A DNA stretch of 19,896 nucleotides from Heteroruminococcus sp964369885 (lineage in GTDB: Bacteria > Bacillota > Clostridia > Oscillospirales > Ruminococcaceae): NCBI GenBank assembly GCA_964369885.1, contig CAYJGQ010000034.1, forward strand, positions 1 to 19,896, written 5' to 3'. Shown piece by piece: positions 13,018 through 19,896 of the stretch (positions are counted from its first letter, which is position 1; each line of letters begins with the position of its first letter). The translations under genes and the position numbers were made by a program. The notes beneath the pieces are model-generated. The model was not told where the DNA came from, did no database searches, and worked only from the letters and a program-made list of their open reading frames with translations.

Positions 13018-14781
13018 ATGACCAACAACAAGAACATTCTTGGCTGGATTGACCAAATGAAAGACCTTGTAAAGCCCGACAATATCGTATGGATTGACGG
13101 AAGTGAAGAGCAGCTTGAAGCACTGCGCGCCGAGGCCTGTTCCACAGGTGAGATTCACAAGCTCAATCAGGAAAAATTGCCAGGCTGTTATTATCATAGA
13201 ACCAATGTAAATGACGTTGCTCGTGTTGAGCACCGCACATTCATCTGTTCTCGTGATGAAAAGGACGCAGGCCCTACCAACCACTGGATGGACCCCAAAG
13301 AGGCCTACGGTATGCTTGAAAACCTTTTTGATGGCAGCATGAAGGGCCGCACCATGTATGTTATTCCCTACTCCATGGGTCCTGTTGGCTCCCCCTTCTC
13401 CAAGGTAGGTGTCGAGCTTAGCGACTCTATCTATGTTGTACTTAATATGAATATCATGACCCGCATGGGCAAGGACGTGCTGGACAGCTTTGGCGATGAA
13501 AGCAACGACTTTGTGCGCGGACTGCATAGCCGTGCCACCATGAACGAGGAAGAAAGATATATCTGCCATTTCCCCGAAGACAATGCAATTTGGTCTATCA
13601 ACTCGGGTTACGGCGGCAATGTTCTGCTGGGCAAGAAGTGCTTTGCACTGCGCATAGCCTCCTACCAGGGCCGCAACGAGGGCTGGATGGCCGAGCATAT
13701 GCTGGTTCTTGGCATTGAGAATCCTCAGGGTGAGGTAAAGTATGTGGCCGCTGCATTCCCCTCGGCCTGTGGCAAAACAAACCTTGCCATGCTTATCCCC
13801 CCCGAAGTTTACCAGAAGAAGGGCTACAAGGTTTGGTGTGTGGGCGACGACATTGCCTGGATTCGCAAGGGTAAGGACGGCCGTCTGTGGGCCTGCAACC
13901 CCGAGAACGGCTTCTTTGGCGTTGCTCCCGGCACAAACATGAAGAGCAACCCCAACGCCCTTATCTCCACCCAAAAGGACACCATTTTTACAAATGTTGT
14001 GCTTAATAAGGAAGATAACACAGTTTGGTGGGAAGGTCTTGACAAGAACCCCCCCAAGAATGCAACCGAGTGGAAGGGCAGCGACTGGGACAGCACCGAC
14101 GGTTCCAAGGGCGCACATCCCAACAGCCGCTTTACCGCACCTGCCAAGAACTGCCCCTGCATCAGCAGTGAGTTTGACAGCGCCGAGGGCGTTCCCCTTA
14201 GTGCCATCATCTTTGGCGGACGTCGTGCCAAAACAGCTCCCCTGGTTTACCAGGCAAGAGATTGGCAGCATGGTGTATTCGTAGGCTCCATCATGGCCTC
14301 CGAGACCACCGCAGCAGCCGCAGGCGCCGTTGGTGTTGTACGCCGTGACCCCATGGCAATGCTTCCCTTCTGTGGCTACCACATGGGCGACTACTTTGCA
14401 CATTGGCTCAAGATGGGTCAGTCGGTGGGCGATAAGGCTCCCGCAGTATTCAACGTAAACTGGTTCCGCACCGACGATGAAGGCGGATTTATCTGGCCCG
14501 GATTTGGCGACAACATGCGTGTACTCATGTGGATTTTGGACCGCTGCGAAGGCAAGGCCGAGGCAGTTGAGACCCCCATCGGCTACGAGCCCAAGCCGGA
14601 GGACATCAACATTGAGGGTCTTGACATCGACATTGATGTTGTGCGCGACCTGCTAAGCGTTGACAAAAACCACTGGCTTGAGGATGTTAAGGGCATCAAG
14701 GAGTTCTACGCCAAGTTTGGCGATCGTCTGCCCAAGGCACTTTCCGATGAGCTTGCAACACTTGAAAAGAACCTTGCATAA
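13018..14781 (+). CDS. pckG: Phosphoenolpyruvate carboxykinase (GTP)
   Basis: The enzyme interconverts oxaloacetate plus GTP and phosphoenolpyruvate plus CO2 plus GDP. In fermenting anaerobes it often runs toward oxaloacetate to feed succinate or propionate, though direction cannot be read here. From ATG 13018 (AAAGGAG upstream) the protein is 587 aa, typical of the GTP class. The GTP-class P-loop FPSACGKTN (247-255) with hyper-reactive Cys251 is present, as are CVGDDIAWI (274-282, metal-binding Asp), the substrate loop IPYSMGPVGSP (116-126), and the nucleotide-side FGGRRAKTAPLVY with VFNVNWFRTDDEGGFIWPGFGDNMR further on. Codon choice is biased toward C-ending codons more than in its neighbours, consistent with high expression. 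It is monocistronic with its own terminator. Confidence 0.97.
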   Translation: MTNNKNILGWIDQMKDLVKPDNIVWIDGSEEQLEALRAEACSTGEIHKLNQEKLPGCYYHRTNVNDVARVEHRTFICSRDEKDAGPTNHWMDPKEAYGMLENLFDGSMKGRTMYVIPYSMGPVGSPFSKVGVELSDSIYVVLNMNIMTRMGKDVLDSFGDESNDFVRGLHSRATMNEEERYICHFPEDNAIWSINSGYGGNVLLGKKCFALRIASYQGRNEGWMAEHMLVLGIENPQGEVKYVAAAFPSACGKTNLAMLIPPEVYQKKGYKVWCVGDDIAWIRKGKDGRLWACNPENGFFGVAPGTNMKSNPNALISTQKDTIFTNVVLNKEDNTVWWEGLDKNPPKNATEWKGSDWDSTDGSKGAHPNSRFTAPAKNCPCISSEFDSAEGVPLSAIIFGGRRAKTAPLVYQARDWQHGVFVGSIMASETTAAAAGAVGVVRRDPMAMLPFCGYHMGDYFAHWLKMGQSVGDKAPAVFNVNWFRTDDEGGFIWPGFGDNMRVLMWILDRCEGKAEAVETPIGYEPKPEDINIEGLDIDIDVVRDLLSVDKNHWLEDVKGIKEFYAKFGDRLPKALSDELATLEKNLA

Positions 14782-14797
14782 ATCATAGCATTACTCA

Positions 14798-14826
14798 GCT
14801 CCCCCGATTTCAGTTTTCGGGGGAGC
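14798..14826 (+). terminator. Intrinsic terminator after pckG
   Basis: A 10-bp stem GCTCCCCCGA/TCGGGGGAGC (14798-14807 with 14817-14826) with a 9-base loop is followed by ATTCTTTATTT. Confidence 0.9.
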
Positions 14827-14927
14827 ATTCTTTATTTGGCATTGGGGCAGCTACCATACCCTTTTTAGTCCCCAAGCCCACCGTACCATATTGGCAAATT
14901 CAATGTAGGTTACCGGAGGTAATGGCC

Positions 14928-15371
14928 TTGATAAAACAGATTACCCAAAATAAAAAGGATTTTTTGGAGCTTTTACTGCTGGCCGACGAGCAGGAAAGCA
15001 TGATAGAGCGCTACCTTGACCGAGGTGAGATGTTTGTACTGTATAAAGATGAGCTACCCTACGCGCTCTGCGTCGTTACCGATGAGGGAGGCGGTGTGCT
15101 GGAGCTTAAAAACATAGCCACCGCACCCGAGCATCAGCGCAGGGGGTACGGCAGAAGGCTTATACAGCACATAGAAAGTCTCTACACCAATAAATTTTCA
15201 CTCCTCACGGTTGGCACAGGCGAAAGCCCCCAAACCATAGATTTTTATGAGCATTGTGGTTTTACAAAGAGCCACAGGGTAAAAAATTTTTTCACCGACA
15301 ATTATGACCACCCGATATATGAAGATGGTGTACAGCTTGTGGATATGGTATATCTCTCAAAAAAACTTTAA
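14928..15371 (+). CDS. GNAT family N-acetyltransferase
   Basis: A 147-aa single-domain acetyl-CoA dependent transferase. The core shows LELKNIATAPEHQRRGYGRRLI (59-79), with the pyrophosphate-binding loop QRRGYG, then LLTVGTGESPQTIDFYEHCGF (92-112) forming strand 5 and helix 4. The start is placed at TTG 14928, which has GGAGG eight bases upstream and gives the family-typical MIKQIT opening. The ATG at 14922 is only two bases from GGAGG, too close for initiation. Relatives are often annotated as YesJ- or RimI-like; the acceptor is unknown. It precedes the DUF2200 gene by 71 bases, likely on the same transcript. Confidence 0.88.
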   Translation: MIKQITQNKKDFLELLLLADEQESMIERYLDRGEMFVLYKDELPYALCVVTDEGGGVLELKNIATAPEHQRRGYGRRLIQHIESLYTNKFSLLTVGTGESPQTIDFYEHCGFTKSHRVKNFFTDNYDHPIYEDGVQLVDMVYLSKKL

Positions 15372-15442
15372 GCCCTAAAACCTTTAATTGTTTAAGGATT
15401 TTCACACATTAAAATGAGCAAAAATGTAGGGAGTGATATTTA

Positions 15443-15793
15443 ATGCCACAAAACAGCGTCTACAAGATGAAGTTTAGGGAAGTTTACCCGCTCTATGTGG
15501 CCAAAGCCCTGCGCCGTGGCCACACAGCACAGGAGGTCGACGAAATTATATGTTGGCTGACCGGCCTTACCCCTTCTGTACTCCAAGCCGAGATAGAGGG
15601 TCCGCGTGACATGGAGAGTTTTTTCACCAATGCCCCACTGCCAAACCCAAACAGAGAGCAGATTACCGGCTCTGTATGTGGGGTAAAGCTGGCCGAAATC
15701 GAGGACCCTATTATGCGGGAGATAAGGTATCTTGACAAGCTAATCGACGAGCTTGCCAAGGGTAAAGCCATGGATAAAATACTGCGAAAATAG
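15443..15793 (+). CDS. DUF2200 family protein, 116 aa
   Basis: The protein matches the DUF2200 family along its length: VYKMKFREVYPLYVAKALRRG at the start, then EVDEIICWLTG, then NPNREQITGSVCGVKLAEIEDPIMREIRYLDKL read in two parts, and the near-invariant ending DELAKGKAMDKILRK. It is a compact, soluble, mostly helical protein of unknown function with no catalytic motif I can see. GGGAGTG precedes the ATG. It follows the GNAT gene in the same direction and ends at a strong terminator shared with the convergent ECF gene. Confidence 0.88.
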   Translation: MPQNSVYKMKFREVYPLYVAKALRRGHTAQEVDEIICWLTGLTPSVLQAEIEGPRDMESFFTNAPLPNPNREQITGSVCGVKLAEIEDPIMREIRYLDKLIDELAKGKAMDKILRK

Positions 15794-15801
15794 TTGTGAC
15801 G

Positions 15802-15838
15802 CACAAAAGCGATGTGAAAATTTCACATCGCTTTTGTG
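15802..15838. terminator. Intrinsic terminator between DUF2200 and the ECF gene
   Basis: A perfect 16-bp stem CACAAAAGCGATGTGA with its complement (15802-15817, 15823-15838), loop AAATT, followed by TTTATTATTTT on the plus strand. It suits DUF2200 best; on the minus strand the tail lacks a U-tract. Confidence 0.85.
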
Positions 15839-15852
15839 TTTATTATTTTGCC

Positions 15853-16422
15853 CTATTCAAGGCTTTGTCCTATATTGGTTTTAGACACCGCAATGCGCAG
15901 CGCGCTCCACAGCGGTATGGATAGTATTACAGCTATTGCGGCATTGCTAAGCGAGGCCGCCCCCTTTTGCATAACATCCAACCAGGCCGTGGCAAGCTCG
16001 GTGCGCAGGAAAAACACATCCTCCACAAAATTTTTGCCAAGGTAGAGCACAACATAGGTAAGGGAGCCACAAATTGCCGCTATTAGATTTACCTTAAAGT
16101 TGTCGGCCTTGCTACCTGCGTGGCGGGAAATTTTGCCACACACAAAGGCCAGCATAAACTTAAACACAAATGTAAAGGGCGCAGAGCTTATGTACAGTGG
16201 ATTTGTAAGATCAAAAAACGCCGAGCCAATGCCTGCCGCAAGCCCACCGGGTATTCCGCCCAACAAAAAACCTGATAGTAGGCAAAAGGCATTGCCCAAA
16301 TGTATACGGCTGATGCCCAGCACAGTGGGTATGTTAATGCTTATGGTTGAAGACACAAACACCAGTGCCGCCATAAGCCCCACCGCGGTAATTTTTTGGA
16401 TGGACCATTTAGATGTTTTCAT
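15853..16422 (-). CDS. ECF transporter S component, probably vitamin B6-related
   Basis: The 189-aa protein is a small membrane-embedded substrate-binding subunit of an energy-coupling factor transporter, with about six helices. It opens SIQKITAVGLMAALVFVSSTISINIP and carries the S-component signature RIHLGNAFCLLSGFLLGG (39-56), followed by PGGLAAGIGSAFFDL. It would dock on a shared EcfAA'T module encoded elsewhere; no ATPase or T gene is nearby. The ATG at 16422 has GAGAGGG upstream; the in-frame TTG at 16437 overlaps that site. It lies 50 bases after the pyridoxal-kinase gene, same strand. This context, plus known predictions of pyridoxine-linked S components (PdxU types), points to B6 precursor uptake. 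That assignment is inference only; riboflavin- or thiamine-type S components share the fold. Confidence 0.8.
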   Translation of the reverse strand: MKTSKWSIQKITAVGLMAALVFVSSTISINIPTVLGISRIHLGNAFCLLSGFLLGGIPGGLAAGIGSAFFDLTNPLYISSAPFTFVFKFMLAFVCGKISRHAGSKADNFKVNLIAAICGSLTYVVLYLGKNFVEDVFFLRTELATAWLDVMQKGAASLSNAAIAVILSIPLWSALRIAVSKTNIGQSLE

Positions 16423-16472
16423 GTAAAACCCTCTCAATCTCTGCGGAGTAGTTGGAGGGAAGTCCTATCTGC

Positions 16473-17336
16473 TCAAAGTGGGCTGTAGCCCTTTACCACC
16501 TCGCGATGGGTAAGCCATTCAAGTGTACGCTCCAGCATTACCCCTTCTCGTGGGTCACTTGAGTAACCAAACGTGGTTTTGACGGTCAGCTCGACATATC
16601 GTGTGGCTCTATCCATGGCCATGGGCAGGCTGTCGCCCATCAAAAACGAGCCGGTCAACACGCTTGCAAACACATCCCCTGTGCCGGGGTATGCCACCGG
16701 CACATAGTCCCCCACAGCCTTCCAGTAGGCGTTGTGGCGGCGGTCGTACCCAATGTTTGCATACTCACCTGTGGCCAAACTAACCCCTGTAATCACCACC
16801 TGCTGTGGGCCCTTCTCGCTGAGCCTTGCCAGCATACTCTTGGCCTTGGTCGAGCTTAGCGGTTCATGGCTAAAGCTCTCGTCCAGCAGGATGTAGGCCT
16901 CGGTAAGGTTTGGGGTTATGACCTGTGCCATGGCCACCAGTTTACCCATTCCCTCCCGCATAGAGTCGGTGCAGGTGCGGTAAAGCTTACCGTGGTCGCC
17001 CATTACAGGGTCAACCACCACAAGCGACTGTGGGTAGGCCAAAAAAAACTCACGGCAGTGATCAATTTGTTCGGCCGAGCCCAAAAAGCCGCTGTATACG
17101 CACTCAAAGTCAAGGTTGAGCTGGCGGTAGTGCTCAAGGGCCGGCAGGATGTAGTCGGTAAGATCGCGCAGTTGTGGGGTGCCAAATCCGCCTGTGTGGC
17201 TTGACAGCACAGCCGTTGGCACGGGGCAGGCCTGTACCCCCATGGCCGACAGTACCGGCAATATCACGCTGAGCGAACAGCGCCCAACACCCGAAAGATC
17301 ATGAATGGCCGCAACACGCGGCGGTCGGTTGAGCAT
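16473..17336 (-). CDS. pdxK: Pyridoxal/pyridoxamine kinase
   Basis: A ribokinase-fold enzyme that phosphorylates pyridoxal, pyridoxine or pyridoxamine, the salvage step toward pyridoxal 5'-phosphate. The 287-aa length is normal for the PdxK/PdxY group. Diagnostic segments: IHDLSGVGRCSL (11-22, substrate side), VVVDPVMGDHGKLY (106-119), ITPNLTEAYIL (140-150), and YPGTGDVFAS (216-225), where Asp221 is the catalytic base. The ATG at 17336 has GGAGG eight bases upstream; the longer frame to 17396 would extend through the promoter, so it is rejected. It is followed by the ECF S component gene, forming a take-up-and-trap pair. No PLP biosynthesis genes are in view. Confidence 0.92.
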   Translation of the reverse strand: MLNRPPRVAAIHDLSGVGRCSLSVILPVLSAMGVQACPVPTAVLSSHTGGFGTPQLRDLTDYILPALEHYRQLNLDFECVYSGFLGSAEQIDHCREFFLAYPQSLVVVDPVMGDHGKLYRTCTDSMREGMGKLVAMAQVITPNLTEAYILLDESFSHEPLSSTKAKSMLARLSEKGPQQVVITGVSLATGEYANIGYDRRHNAYWKAVGDYVPVAYPGTGDVFASVLTGSFLMGDSLPMAMDRATRYVELTVKTTFGYSSDPREGVMLERTLEWLTHREVVKGYSPL

Positions 17337-17357
17337 ATGGAATTCCTCCGTGGTTTT

Positions 17358-17387
17358 AGTATAGCCCCAAGGGCCCGTGTAGTGCAA
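17358..17387 (-). promoter_or_regulatory. SigA-like promoter for the pyridoxal kinase gene
   Basis: On the minus strand TTGCAC (17382-17387), 18 bases, TATACT (17358-17363). A short dyad TTTGCGCAAA (17388-17397) abuts the -35 and could be an activator or repressor site. Confidence 0.6.
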
Positions 17388-17671
17388 TTTGCGCAAAAAA
17401 AGATGTTTTCAGCTCTCGTTTGTTGCAAATAGTCAATCACTGCATAGTATTGTAGCTATATAATGGTATAATACACCAACATAAAAGTAAACCTATTTGT
17501 TGTATAAAAATATATTTTGTGATAACAAACAAAATAACAAAAAATTATTCCCCTTACAATGGGTAAAAGGTAGAAGGAAAGTAATTTGCCAAATCCTTTC
17601 GGTAGTAGAAATTATAAGAAGGGTTACAATAAAAATGCTCTAAAAATTAAAAAACAATGGAGGGGAATTTT
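17388..17671 (+). promoter_or_regulatory. A+T-rich non-coding stretch with extended -10 promoter
   Basis: No gene is supported in this gap. It holds a plus-strand TGG-TATAAT (17464-17472), an extended -10 element, preceded by an overlapping TATAAT (17459-17464); a matching -35 is poor. If it drives the 66-aa gene, the leader is about 190 bases long and very A+T-rich, with only weak short inverted repeats (for example TTGT-N4-ACAA near 17517-17528). I see no recognisable riboswitch. Confidence 0.4.
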
Positions 17672-17872
17672 TTGCAACCCAAGATGAAAAGCCCTGCAAT
17701 GACAGGCATTGCCCTTACCATGGCTGTGGGTGCCGTGGCGGCGTATGCCATGCACAACCGCGGTGCATCCAGCCGCCGCCGTGCCATCAAACGCACTGCC
17801 AACAAGGCCTCCCGTGTGGTGGGAAACATGGTGGGCGACGTGGTGGGCAATGTCTACGGTATGATGCGCTAA
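17672..17872 (+). CDS. Small basic membrane-anchored protein, 66 aa
   Basis: I do not recognise a named family. After a short start the chain has one hydrophobic segment, MTGIALTMAVGAVAAYAM (about 9-26), then a strongly basic stretch ASSRRRAIKRTANKASR (about 31-47), and an ending VVGNMVGDVVGNVYGMM that could form a second amphipathic helix. The layout suggests an inner-membrane anchor with a cytoplasmic basic region, like YtxH-type small proteins. The TTG at 17672 is preferred: GGAGGGG ends six bases before it. The ATG at 17657 overlaps that site and the ATG at 17684 is too far. It has an own leader and terminator, thus monocistronic. Confidence 0.65.
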   Translation: MQPKMKSPAMTGIALTMAVGAVAAYAMHNRGASSRRRAIKRTANKASRVVGNMVGDVVGNVYGMMR

Positions 17873-17887
17873 CGGCCTCTAAGCCCA

Positions 17888-17919
17888 AAAATGAGTGCGC
17901 CCCATGGCGCACTCATTTT
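17888..17919. terminator. Bidirectional intrinsic terminator
   Basis: A perfect 14-bp stem AAAATGAGTGCGCC with its complement (17888-17901, 17906-17919), loop CCAT, A- and T-flanked on both sides. It serves the 66-aa gene on plus and the convergent O-antigen ligase-like gene on minus (stop 17933). Confidence 0.9.
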
Positions 17920-17932
17920 GCGTATTGTAGGT

Positions 17933-19417
17933 TTATTTTGCTTTGTCATCGCCACTAATTTTAGCGAGTTTATCATTCTTGTTTATCATGTACGCAAAGC
18001 TAATGCCTAGTGAAAAAAACAACGGAATACAGGTGTAAAGCGTACCACTCGCCATTATACTTACGAAAAATCCTGAAACAAATATCATCACATAAAGCAG
18101 GTTTTCGTCCTTTTTGGCATAAACAATCATCTTTACAACAACCAATAAAATACCAAGACAGGCAAGGCCACCCCATACAATTCCAAAATCTGAAATCAAC
18201 TCAAGTGCTGCATTATGCGGATACATACCATATTTATAGGTATATCCCATTGGCCCTAGTCCATCCAATGGGTTCTCAATTCCCTCAGAAAGTGCAACTG
18301 AAAATAAAGCACCTCTACTTCCAATGTTATTTCTAACTTTTTCAAAAATTAATAAGTCTTGATCAATTTCAGCCCCAAGTTGTTTTGCTTCTTCTATATA
18401 AGAATCGTCATAACCTATCTCTCTTAAATAATTTATATCAATTGAAACTGCCGTGTCTATTTCTGTTTGTGACAATTCTTCTACATTATTTGATGTTTGC
18501 AGGCTACCTTCGGTAAACAGACCTTCTGTAAAGTCTAACATTCTATTTGCTGACGCCTGATTTATTGGTACATATAGTTGAACAATAAATAACACTATCA
18601 TCACAACTGATAGGCCAATGCTTTTTAATACTTTTTTTCTTAAATATATTTGGCCAACAGTGATAAACAAGCAAAATCCAATATAGGATAAAATGCTGCC
18701 TCTCGTCCCACTTGGAATAATAACACAATACCACAAAATTATTATAAGCGTTAGATGAGCAAAATCAGCATATTTATTTCCAATAATTCCAAATATTTTT
18801 TTACTGCCGCCCCTAATAAAGGAAATACTATACGCAATGATTATTGGTAGTGTCGCATTTGCAATAACCATATAATTTACTATGCCTAAATTGACTGAAT
18901 TTTCCGAGGGGTTTGAACCAGTAACTGTCATCCAAGCATATACAAAAAGTGTTGGAATAGTAATGAGTGAAATTTTTTCAATGTTTGATTCAAAGTTTTT
19001 ATATGCATCATATTTCACTATGCAAAACCCAGAAATATATGCAGTGTTAACTGTTAAAATCATTAAACTCATCTGGTTAAAATAATCAAATTTATAATTT
19101 ATAAATATTGATATCGACACCAACAACGTTACTATTACAAACAAAATTAAAGTTAATAAAACAAACTTATTTTTTCTATGATCTATAATAAGCTTCACCG
19201 ATAATATAGCAATGATTACAGTGAAAATCACCCATCCCCCTTGAAAAAACATATCTCTAAAATTATTTTCTTCATTTAATAGCCCAAAAAAATATAGTGG
19301 TAAATTAAGCACACTGTTTACTAAAAATATAAAAGAACACAGTATTCCTAATAATCCAAATTTGTTTGACGCAAGAAAGTCCCATGTTTTATTTGCTGAA
19401 TTTTTGATATGCCACAC
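17933..19417 (-). CDS. O-antigen ligase/polymerase-like (Wzy_C) membrane protein
   Basis: A 494-aa polytopic membrane protein with about ten to twelve helices. After helices in the first 280 residues comes a long external loop (about 285-400), followed by the family signature PHNAALELISDFG (400-412) and three closing helices. SGTRGSILSY (about 240-250) holds the conserved Arg near the sugar-lipid site. Such proteins join or polymerise lipid-linked glycans on the outer face of the membrane; in Gram-positives they serve capsule, wall teichoic-like polymers or exopolysaccharide. The start is a GTG at 19417 that lies inside the end of the MurJ-type gene (29-base overlap), with GAGG too close for a normal RBS, so translational coupling is likely. 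The gene is notably A+T-rich against its neighbours, suggesting transfer. Confidence 0.82.
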   Translation of the reverse strand: MWHIKNSANKTWDFLASNKFGLLGILCSFIFLVNSVLNLPLYFFGLLNEENNFRDMFFQGGWVIFTVIIAILSVKLIIDHRKNKFVLLTLILFVIVTLLVSISIFINYKFDYFNQMSLMILTVNTAYISGFCIVKYDAYKNFESNIEKISLITIPTLFVYAWMTVTGSNPSENSVNLGIVNYMVIANATLPIIIAYSISFIRGGSKKIFGIIGNKYADFAHLTLIIILWYCVIIPSGTRGSILSYIGFCLFITVGQIYLRKKVLKSIGLSVVMIVLFIVQLYVPINQASANRMLDFTEGLFTEGSLQTSNNVEELSQTEIDTAVSIDINYLREIGYDDSYIEEAKQLGAEIDQDLLIFEKVRNNIGSRGALFSVALSEGIENPLDGLGPMGYTYKYGMYPHNAALELISDFGIVWGGLACLGILLVVVKMIVYAKKDENLLYVMIFVSGFFVSIMASGTLYTCIPLFFSLGISFAYMINKNDKLAKISGDDKAK

Positions 19418-19896
19418 CTCGCATCTTAATAATAATATAACGAAGCTCCTCTTCTTTTAAGAGGGCCAACACGGCAAAATACAGCACTGCACCCACTGCG
19501 GCACAGGCTATCGTTATAAGCAGTGCGCTCATGTCTGTGGTCAGTAGCTTTACCCCATATACTGCGGCGCCCATTAAAATGCTTGCAAAAATAATCTTCG
19601 CAAGGCCGCTTTTGTTTTCTTTTATGATGTTGAGGTCATATTTCTTTTTAAATGTAAGGTTTAGCAGTGCACACAGTGCTGTCACTGATATTGTAGTAGA
19701 AAGTGCAAGTCCAATATGCCCAAGGGTTTTCACCCAAATAAAATTCAGCAGGATGTTTACAAGCAGCGTGGCCACACTAAGCATGACCGGTGTCTTGGTG
19801 TTACCCATGGCGTAAAACTGCTTATTTAGTATGTCATTTAGCCCAAGTGCCGGTATGCCCACAGCGTAAATCATCAAAATTTCCGAGGTGATCTTG
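19389..19896 (-). CDS. murJ: MurJ/MviN-type lipid flippase, C-terminal part
   Basis: Partial gene: the frame is open to the right window edge, so the N-terminal half is missing here; 168 residues are seen. The sequence YAVGIPALGLNDILNKQFYAMGNTKTPV matches the mid-to-late region of MurJ-like flippases, and about five or six further helices follow, ending in a basic tail. MurJ moves lipid II across the membrane; in loci with a ligase-like gene, close homologues may move a polysaccharide precursor instead. The stop lies 29 bases inside the ligase gene. Complete gene context outside the window is needed to choose between cell-wall and capsule roles. Confidence 0.82.
   Translation of the reverse strand, partial: KITSEILMIYAVGIPALGLNDILNKQFYAMGNTKTPVMLSVATLLVNILLNFIWVKTLGHIGLALSTTISVTALCALLNLTFKKKYDLNIIKENKSGLAKIIFASILMGAAVYGVKLLTTDMSALLITIACAAVGAVLYFAVLALLKEEELRYIIIKMRGVAYQKFSK

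Noticed and set aside
12997..14403. Long open frame (468 codons) antisense to pckG
   Set aside because: It mirrors pckG fully, has a His/Ala/Gly-rich product with no family look, and arises from the C-ending codon bias of pckG.
17337..17396. Twenty-residue N-terminal extension of the pyridoxal kinase
   Set aside because: It overlaps the promoter and ribosome site; the ATG at 17336 matches the family start.
1..19896. Search by eye for tRNA, rRNA, CRISPR arrays, insertion sequences and known riboswitches
   Set aside because: No cloverleaf with GTTCRA arm, spaced direct repeats, transposase or recognised aptamer was seen; a covariance-model scan would be needed to exclude small RNAs.

Overview
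The window looks like chromosomal DNA of a Gram-positive, anaerobic-type Firmicute, probably a gut-type Clostridia/Oscillospiraceae relative. This is an inference from strong AGGAGG-type ribosome sites, near-consensus SigA promoters, simple intrinsic terminators, a pgk-tpiA-gpmI cluster, GTP-type PEP carboxykinase, a DUF2325 gene and a His15-less HPr-like protein. No rRNA, tRNA, CRISPR array, transposase or integrase was seen.

Layout. 1-546: a 51-aa protein (minus) divergent from a small Cro/CI-type regulator, with two 5-6-5 palindromes between them. 560-5040: glycolytic genes on the minus strand, read in the order pgk, an unknown membrane protein with a Q/P-rich tail, tpiA, gpmI; an intrinsic terminator separates pgk from the other three. 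5041-6861: divergent pgk/EamA promoters, a DMT-family exporter, then thioredoxin. 6862-8513 (minus): DUF2325, a YgjP/SprT-like zinc metallopeptidase, and a GNAT acetyltransferase broken by one base in an eight-base homopolymer. 8770-10992: an A+T-rich MerR/MATE pair with a textbook MerR-type promoter. 11096-12822: HPr-like protein (minus) divergent from mtaB. 13018-14781: pckG. 14928-15793: GNAT and DUF2200 proteins. 15853-17336 (minus): pyridoxal-type kinase followed by an ECF transporter S component, a likely vitamin B6 salvage unit. 17672-17872: small one-helix basic protein. 17933-19896 (minus): A+T-rich O-antigen ligase-like protein overlapping the end of a MurJ-type flippase that runs off the window.

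How the genes fit together. Central carbon metabolism dominates: lower glycolysis (pgk, tpiA, gpmI), the PEP/oxaloacetate step (pckG), and an HPr-like protein that may sense or modulate carbon status but cannot carry PTS phosphate in the usual way. Around this core are small regulated units (MerR/MATE efflux, DUF2325 with DtxR-like boxes, the metallopeptidase with a start-site operator). No wholly new multi-gene system is evident. The least explained items are regulatory: the paired TTAG-N6-CTAA boxes at DUF2325, the 20-bp operator at the metallopeptidase, the 16-bp palindrome upstream of pgk, and the membrane protein lodged between pgk and tpiA.
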